Below, piece by piece: positions 35,540 to 40,034 of a stretch of 40,034 bases of DNA. Made by a program: the position numbers and the translations under genes. This DNA comes from Paludibacteraceae bacterium (GTDB lineage Bacteria > Bacteroidota > Bacteroidia > Bacteroidales > Paludibacteraceae): assembly GCA_028694215.1 (NCBI GenBank), contig JAQUTW010000020.1, positions 1-40,034 on the forward strand, given 5' to 3'. Under the pieces are notes generated by a model, which had not been told where the DNA came from, searched no databases, and was given only the letters and a program-made list of their open reading frames with translations. The first letter of the stretch is position 1, and each line of letters starts with the position of its first letter.

Positions 35540-35547
35540 TACTTTTG
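35540..35547 (+). promoter_or_regulatory. M23 peptidase promoter, -7 box
   Basis: TACTTTTG, followed 44 bases later by the ATG at 35591. It excludes the longer start at 35516. Confidence 0.55.
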
Positions 35548-35590
35548 TGGGCTTTCGGGCAAAATAATGCCCTTTCAACTTAAATTCATA

Positions 35591-36562
35591 ATGGCACGCA
35601 GAGCAAAATTTCATTTTAATCCGGAAACTCTCTCTTTTGAAAAGATAGAACTTACTTTTTTCCAAATTGTAAAAAAAATCTTTATCTATCTTTTCTCCAG
35701 TGCGTGTGGTGGTTTTATTGCTTTCTTGATATTTCTTTCTTTCGTCGATTCTCCAGAAGAAAAACAGCTCAAAAAAGAGAATATTCATATGCAGGCTCAA
35801 TATAATTTATTATCACAACAAATGAATGATTTGCAAAGTCTTTTAACCGATTTACAACAACGTGATGACAATTTATATAGAGTGGTTTTTCAAGCAGACC
35901 CCATTCTTTCCGAAGTACGCCATCGTCAAATAGGTAACGAGCAGCGCTATCAAGCATTGCAAGACATGAGTAATTCGCAAATGATGACGAATATTACAAA
36001 ACAAATGGACGATTTGAAACGACAAACTTATATTCAGTCCAAATCGTATGACGAATTAATTCTTTTGGCAAAATCAAACGAACAAAAATTACTTTGTATT
36101 CCTGCTATACAACCTGTCTTTAATAAAGATCTCACACGCGTTGCTTCAGGATTCGGCATACGCATTGATCCTGTTTACCGTACCCGCAAAATGCACCAAG
36201 GTATGGATTTTACAGCACCTACGGGTACCGATATTTTTGTTACGGGAAATGGAGTTGTAACCAAAGCCGGATGGATGCAGGGTTATGGAAATTGTGTCCA
36301 AATCAATCACGGCTTTGATTACGAAACGCTATATGCGCACATGAATAAAATTCTTGTGCATGTTGGGCAAAAGGTTCAACGTGGCGACATCATTGGAGAA
36401 ATTGGCAATACAGGGAAATCTACAGGACCACATTTGCACTATGAAGTACATTTCAAAGATAAACCCGTTAATCCTCAAAACTATTATTTTCTTGATTTGT
36501 CACCAGAAGAATATGATAAAATGCTTCAATTATCACAAAATGCGGGACAAATGTTCGACTAA
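35591..36562 (+). CDS. M23 (LytM) metallopeptidase, membrane-anchored
   Basis: 323 residues. A membrane segment (about 30-52) anchors it in the inner membrane; a coiled-coil stretch follows (to about 165), then the M23 domain with HQGMDF (H202, D206), YAH (H250) and HLHYEVH (H281, H283), the zinc and catalytic residues. It probably cuts peptidoglycan crosslinks or activates other hydrolases in the periplasm. The start at 35591 is chosen over 35516 because of the TACTTTTG box between them. It is followed after 12 bases by the RelA/SpoT gene. Confidence 0.9.
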   Translation: MARRAKFHFNPETLSFEKIELTFFQIVKKIFIYLFSSACGGFIAFLIFLSFVDSPEEKQLKKENIHMQAQYNLLSQQMNDLQSLLTDLQQRDDNLYRVVFQADPILSEVRHRQIGNEQRYQALQDMSNSQMMTNITKQMDDLKRQTYIQSKSYDELILLAKSNEQKLLCIPAIQPVFNKDLTRVASGFGIRIDPVYRTRKMHQGMDFTAPTGTDIFVTGNGVVTKAGWMQGYGNCVQINHGFDYETLYAHMNKILVHVGQKVQRGDIIGEIGNTGKSTGPHLHYEVHFKDKPVNPQNYYFLDLSPEEYDKMLQLSQNAGQMFD

Positions 36563-36574
36563 TTTGTATACACT

Positions 36575-38806
36575 ATGGATAAAACCTATGCCAACTTGAC
36601 CGAAGCGGAAGAAGAACTGATGATACAAAATGAGTTTCATGCACTTCTTGCCGACTACGCCAACACTACACACATTCAAAAAATAGCACTCATTACACGT
36701 GCTTTTGAATTTGCCAATAAAGCACACAAAGGAACCAAACGACGTTCCGGCGAACCATATATTATGCACCCGTTAGCCGTTGCGCGTATTGTAGTTAAAG
36801 AAATGGGATTAGGCTCTACTTCTATATGTTCGGCTCTGCTCCACGATGTTGTAGAAGATACTGATTACACTTGTGAAGACATTGCACGCGAATTTAATCC
36901 AAAAATTGCTTCTATAGTTGAAGGATTAACTAAAATCTCAGGAGGTATTTTCGGCGAAAAAGCATCAGAGCAAGCAGAAAATTTCCGAAAACTAATTCTT
37001 ACCATTCCTGAAGATGTTCGCGTAATTCTTATTAAAATGGCAGACCGTTTGCACAATATGCGCACACTTGGTTCAATGCCTCCGGCAAAACAACTCAAAA
37101 TTGCCGGCGAAACACAGTACATCTATGCGCCATTAGCACAACGATTAGGCTTTTTCCTTATCAAAACGGAACTCGAAAATCTCAGTTTCAAATATGAACA
37201 GCCACAACTTTATGAAAAAATAAAAGACAATATTGACAGAGTTACACCAAACATTGAAAAAGAATACGAAGAATTTATTAAGCCAATAACAGAAGTTCTT
37301 ACCAGTTACGGATATAAATATCGTATTACAAAACGCATAAAGACACCCTACTCTGTTTTTAAAAAAATGCAGAAAAAGAACATTCCGTTTGAAGAAGTGT
37401 ACGATTTATTGGCAGTTCGCATTATTTTAAGTCCTAAAATAGGAGAAAACGAAAAAGCCAATTGTTGGGTTACTTACTCTGTTATAACATCTATTTACAA
37501 TGCTCATCCGGATAGAACACGCGATTTTTTAAACACACCTAAAACGAATGGTTATGAAGCCTTACATGTTACAGTAATGGCTCCTAGCGGGAAATGGATA
37601 GAAGTTCAAATTCGCAGCGAACGCATGAACGAGATTGCCGAAAAAGGTTTGGCAGCCCACTGGCGATATAAAACAGGTGAAGAAGAACAATCCGACTTGG
37701 ATAACTGGTTCAATTCGGTAAAAGAGATGCTGGACAATGCGGACTACAATAACGCCATAGAAATTATGGACACCTTTAAACTGAATCTATATTCCAACGA
37801 AATATTTGTGTTCACGCCCAAAGGTGATATCATAAAAATGCCAGCCAAAGCAACAGCCTTAGATTTAGCTTTTCAGTTACATACAGAACTAGGGGAACAT
37901 TGCATTGGAGCAAAAGTGGATCACAAATTAGTACCAAGCAGCTACGTACTGAAAAGTGGCGACCAAGTAGAAATTCTTACTTCAAAATCACAAAAGCCAC
38001 AACAGGAATGGATTGATTTTGTAACTACCGCTAAAGCTAAAGCACATTTGCGTTTTCTATTTAAAAAGGAATTTAAAAACGATTATCAGAAAGGGCAAAG
38101 AATTGTAGAAGAAGAATTGGCAAAATTACACCTGCCACTCAATTCTGACAATCTGCAAAAGATATTGAATTTTTATGATATAAATACTGCTAATCAGTTA
38201 TTTTACGGAATCAGCAAAGGGAGAATTCCACTAACATCCGGTATCAAAAATATTTTCAAAAACACGTCAGAAAGTAAACTCATCAAAATATGGAAACTCA
38301 CATTCGGTAACAATAATAAAAAGAAAGATGAAAATAAACCGATTACCGTTGCAGACAAAAATACCATACACCTCACAGATGCCAATGTTGGCACTGCTTA
38401 CAAATTAGCCGATTGCTGTCAACCAATCCCAGGAGATCCTGTTTTGGGTTTTTTAGACAACGACGGAACCGTTATCGTACATAAAATAGATTGCGAAGTA
38501 GCCTTAAAACTACAAAGCAGCTTCGGAAATAAAATAGTTTCTGCCGATTGGGCAACACAGCAAGTGCTCTCTTTTCTCGCATCTATTGAAATTTCAGGTA
38601 TAGACAAAATAGGCGTATTACGTGAAATTGTTAAAATAATTACAGACGATTATTCCATTAATATCAAAAATGTAAATATCCAAACCAAAGACGGTATATT
38701 CAAAGGCGAAATTTCCATGTATGTACACAACACAGAAGATATTAACAATCTATGTATGAATCTTTTAAAGATTAAAGCGGTCAAAACAGTCAATCGAATA
38801 CAATAA
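36575..38806 (+). CDS. RelA/SpoT (p)ppGpp synthetase/hydrolase
   Basis: 743 residues, full length for a bifunctional long Rel enzyme. HD hydrolase domain with H65, H90-D91 (LLHDVVEDTD) and D157; the EDT motif supports active hydrolysis. Synthetase domain with KRIKTPYSVFKKM (about 252-264), NGYEALH and EVQIRSERM (E342). Then TGS (about 405-465) and a C-terminal ACT domain (about 665-743) for regulation. It makes and breaks (p)ppGpp, the stringent-response signal. It is cotranscribed with the M23 gene and ends at a perfect bidirectional terminator. Confidence 0.95.
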   Translation: MDKTYANLTEAEEELMIQNEFHALLADYANTTHIQKIALITRAFEFANKAHKGTKRRSGEPYIMHPLAVARIVVKEMGLGSTSICSALLHDVVEDTDYTCEDIAREFNPKIASIVEGLTKISGGIFGEKASEQAENFRKLILTIPEDVRVILIKMADRLHNMRTLGSMPPAKQLKIAGETQYIYAPLAQRLGFFLIKTELENLSFKYEQPQLYEKIKDNIDRVTPNIEKEYEEFIKPITEVLTSYGYKYRITKRIKTPYSVFKKMQKKNIPFEEVYDLLAVRIILSPKIGENEKANCWVTYSVITSIYNAHPDRTRDFLNTPKTNGYEALHVTVMAPSGKWIEVQIRSERMNEIAEKGLAAHWRYKTGEEEQSDLDNWFNSVKEMLDNADYNNAIEIMDTFKLNLYSNEIFVFTPKGDIIKMPAKATALDLAFQLHTELGEHCIGAKVDHKLVPSSYVLKSGDQVEILTSKSQKPQQEWIDFVTTAKAKAHLRFLFKKEFKNDYQKGQRIVEEELAKLHLPLNSDNLQKILNFYDINTANQLFYGISKGRIPLTSGIKNIFKNTSESKLIKIWKLTFGNNNKKKDENKPITVADKNTIHLTDANVGTAYKLADCCQPIPGDPVLGFLDNDGTVIVHKIDCEVALKLQSSFGNKIVSADWATQQVLSFLASIEISGIDKIGVLREIVKIITDDYSINIKNVNIQTKDGIFKGEISMYVHNTEDINNLCMNLLKIKAVKTVNRIQ

Positions 38807-38828
38807 AAGTTTTATTGAATCAAAAACA

Positions 38829-38866
38829 AAAAAGATAGGCGAACTTTAAAGTTCGCCTATCTTTTT
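38829..38866. terminator. Bidirectional terminator between RelA/SpoT and rpmA
   Basis: A perfect palindrome with arms AGATAGGCGAACTTT / AAAGTTCGCCTATCT, preceded by A-run and followed by TTTTT. It serves the two convergent operons. Confidence 0.93.
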
Positions 38867-38883
38867 ATATCTAATATATACTC

Positions 38884-39147
38884 TTAATTCGCAGCCAAAG
38901 GCTCAACTGAAACAAAAGATTTATCCTCACGTTTTTTGCGAAAAACAACAATACCATCTACCAATGCAAATAACGTATGATCTTTTCCTATACCTACATT
39001 ATCTCCGGGATTATGTACTGTACCACGTTGACGAACAATAATATTGCCTGCTTTTGCAAATTGTCCACCAAATATTTTTACGCCAAGTCGTTTACTTTCC
39101 GACTCACGACCGTTCTTTGAACTACCAACACCTTTCTTATGTGCCAT
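38884..39147 (-). CDS. rpmA: 50S ribosomal protein L27
   Basis: 87 residues, a typical length. [24 protein letters not shown] and [20 protein letters not shown] are diagnostic. Part of the large ribosomal subunit near the peptidyl transferase centre. It follows rplU by 20 bases, the usual L21-L27 operon. Starts directly with MAHKKG, without the Firmicutes-type cleaved N-terminal extension. Confidence 0.97.
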   Translation of the reverse strand: MAHKKGVGSSKNGRESESKRLGVKIFGGQFAKAGNIIVRQRGTVHNPGDNVGIGKDHTLFALVDGIVVFRKKREDKSFVSVEPLAAN

Positions 39148-39167
39148 TTTCTTCTAATTTTAAAGGG

Positions 39168-39482
39168 TTAAGCTACAATTTCGTTAATCATTATCTCTGT
39201 AAAGTTCTGACGGTGACCATTTAATTTACGGAAACCTTTACGACGTTTTTTGTGAAACACCAAAACTTTTTCGCCACGAACATGCGAAACAACTTCAGCG
39301 ACAACCTTCGCTCCTTTTACTGTAGGAACTCCAACTGCAACTTTACCGTCATTGTCTATTAACAATACATTTTCGAACTCTACTTTTGAGCCACATTCAG
39401 CTCCTGCCATGCGGTGTACAAAAATTTTTTTACCCGCTTCTACCTTGAATTGTTGTCCAAGGATTTCTACAATTGCATACAT
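39168..39482 (-). CDS. rplU: 50S ribosomal protein L21
   Basis: 104 residues from the ATG at 39482, the family start [19 protein letters not shown]; a longer frame to 39524 adds 14 non-family residues. [21 protein letters not shown] is the RNA-binding signature near the C-terminus. Promoter at 39572-39602. First gene of the rplU-rpmA operon. Confidence 0.97.
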   Translation of the reverse strand: MYAIVEILGQQFKVEAGKKIFVHRMAGAECGSKVEFENVLLIDNDGKVAVGVPTVKGAKVVAEVVSHVRGEKVLVFHKKRRKGFRKLNGHRQNFTEIMINEIVA

Positions 39483-39571
39483 TTTCTTGTAAAAATTTAA
39501 TAAGATCGGGAGGTGGGATACCAAAATCTACTCAGCAGTGCCACTTAATGACCTCTTTACGAATCAGGGTG

Positions 39572-39602
39572 CAAAGTTACACTTTTTTTTCTATATTACA
39601 AA
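39572..39602 (-). promoter_or_regulatory. rplU-rpmA promoter
   Basis: Minus strand TAACTTTG (39579-39572) with TTTG (39602-39599) exactly 19 bases upstream, a full match to the Bacteroidota consensus. The leader to the rplU ATG is about 80 bases; it contains ACCTC/GAGGT stretches that could pair. Confidence 0.8.
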
Positions 39603-39608
39603 ATAAAA

Positions 39609-39896
39609 CTAAGAAAAAAATGCAGTAGTAGTTCCTAATACTGAATATATTTTTTTTATAAAGATAGGAGAATCCGAACAGAGTGAACTCGACCAGTATT
39701 CGCCTTCAACACCAACGTTAGACAACGTATCATCAACATAGCGTCCGGCAGTCGACAAAAAAATACGATTCACTATTACGGAGTCCAATTTTGTACCTAC
39801 GGTAAACAGCACCATTGCGGTATCCTTCGTGGAAGTTGTGTTTTCAGCCACGGTTACAGTTACTAACATATCGCCGTTGACGACAAGGTTACCCAC
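39609..39896 (-). pseudogene. BACON / Fib_succ-type surface protein fragment
   Basis: The open frame has no proper start: it opens at a GTG at 39896 and continues upstream into the inverted repeat, ending at a stop within the miaA terminator hairpin. The first part, DMLVTVTVAENTTSTKDTA to LDSVIVN, resembles the end of a BACON domain; it runs straight into RIFLSTAGRY...NVGVEGEYWSSS, the C-terminal part of a Fibrobacter-succinogenes major-type domain (DUF1566-like). The N-terminal half of that domain is missing, so it looks like an internally deleted, 5'-truncated surface-protein gene. Confidence 0.6.
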
Positions 39897-39909
39897 GTTT
39901 GGCTTTTTT

Positions 39910-40033
39910 TTATTGCTGTCCGGTAAAACTTTTTTACAATAAAAATTTAGGCTGAACTCCTTGTTTGGAATTCAGCCTTTTTTCTTTCCTTTGTATGTAC
40001 CACCAAACAACGAAAAGATATGGGCAAAAGTAC
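39910..40033. repeat. Right copy of 124-bp terminal inverted repeat
   Basis: Exact reverse complement of 1-124. It holds the last five codons of miaA reading ATTGCTGTCCGGTAA on the plus strand, the terminator hairpin (39949-39978) and the TACTTTTG box (40025-40032, minus). The rest of miaA is absent, so this copy is joined abruptly to the BACON-like fragment at 39909/39910. Confidence 0.9.
39949..39978. terminator. Inverted copy of the miaA terminator
   Basis: Same hairpin as at 56-85, in the opposite orientation, as part of the terminal inverted repeat. Confidence 0.75.
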
Positions 40034-40034
40034 A

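Noticed and set aside
35438-35800. N-terminal extension of AlaRS
   Set aside because: The extra 121 residues show no family similarity and run across the divergent promoter region and the leader hairpin.
1-40034. tRNA, rRNA or other large RNA genes
   Set aside because: No cloverleaf-like or rRNA-like sequence was seen in any intergenic region, but no tRNA or covariance search was run.

Overview
The window looks like a chromosomal stretch from a low-GC member of the Bacteroidota, probably Bacteroidales. Supporting signs are repeated Bacteroidota-type promoter boxes (TAnnTTTG, one with TTTG 19 bases upstream), a BACON / Fibrobacter-succinogenes-type C-terminal protein fragment, DUF1015, eukaryote-like GlgB, Bacteroidota-style lipoproteins, and a type I restriction locus of the kind seen in that phylum. 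The assignment is inferred from gene content; there is no rRNA gene to confirm it. The first 124 bases are repeated inverted at the other end, so the window is probably a whole contig ending in a repeat.

Layout. (1) 1-3.1 kb: miaA (minus), a YebC-family gene (plus) and a secreted HExxH peptidase (minus). (2) 3.2-9.1 kb, accessory: a three-gene ABC-2 exporter, a DUF3223/HNH-like orphan beside a large imperfect inverted repeat, an alpha/beta hydrolase, an ICMT-like membrane methyltransferase, and a divergent BAHD-type acyltransferase. (3) 9.2-19.8 kb: a minus-strand type I restriction-modification island transcribed as hsdM1, hsdM2, rhuM, BroN-fic, hsdS, then hsdR. Between hsdS and hsdR lies a 1.6-kb array of short palindromes carrying two identical tandem copies of a REP-associated-type (Y1/HUH) transposase gene. 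(4) 19.8-29.2 kb: lipoprotein, crcB, PBP1A, glgB, YhcH family, lipoprotein, DUF2007, thrC and DUF1015, all on minus and tightly packed. (5) 29.4-35.4 kb: a phosphoethanolamine-transferase-like enzyme, a DUF5131 protein, trpS and alaS (minus). (6) 35.6-38.8 kb: an M23 peptidase and a RelA/SpoT enzyme (plus), facing rpmA and rplU (minus) across a perfect bidirectional terminator. (7) The right end is a truncated BACON-like fragment fused to the inverted copy of the miaA 3' end.

How the parts fit. Most of regions 1 and 4-6 is ordinary housekeeping: translation, stringent response, cell wall, glycogen and threonine synthesis. The restriction island is the strongest accessory system. It has two complete but divergent methyltransferase subunits for one specificity subunit, plus RhuM and Fic genes inside the operon. 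The palindrome array is the most unusual DNA structure: hairpins with different arms share the centre CCTA(A)CGG, and most have an ATTGATAT-like motif just 5' of the hairpin. This resembles a REP/transposase system whose partner may recognise loop and 5' motif rather than arm sequence.
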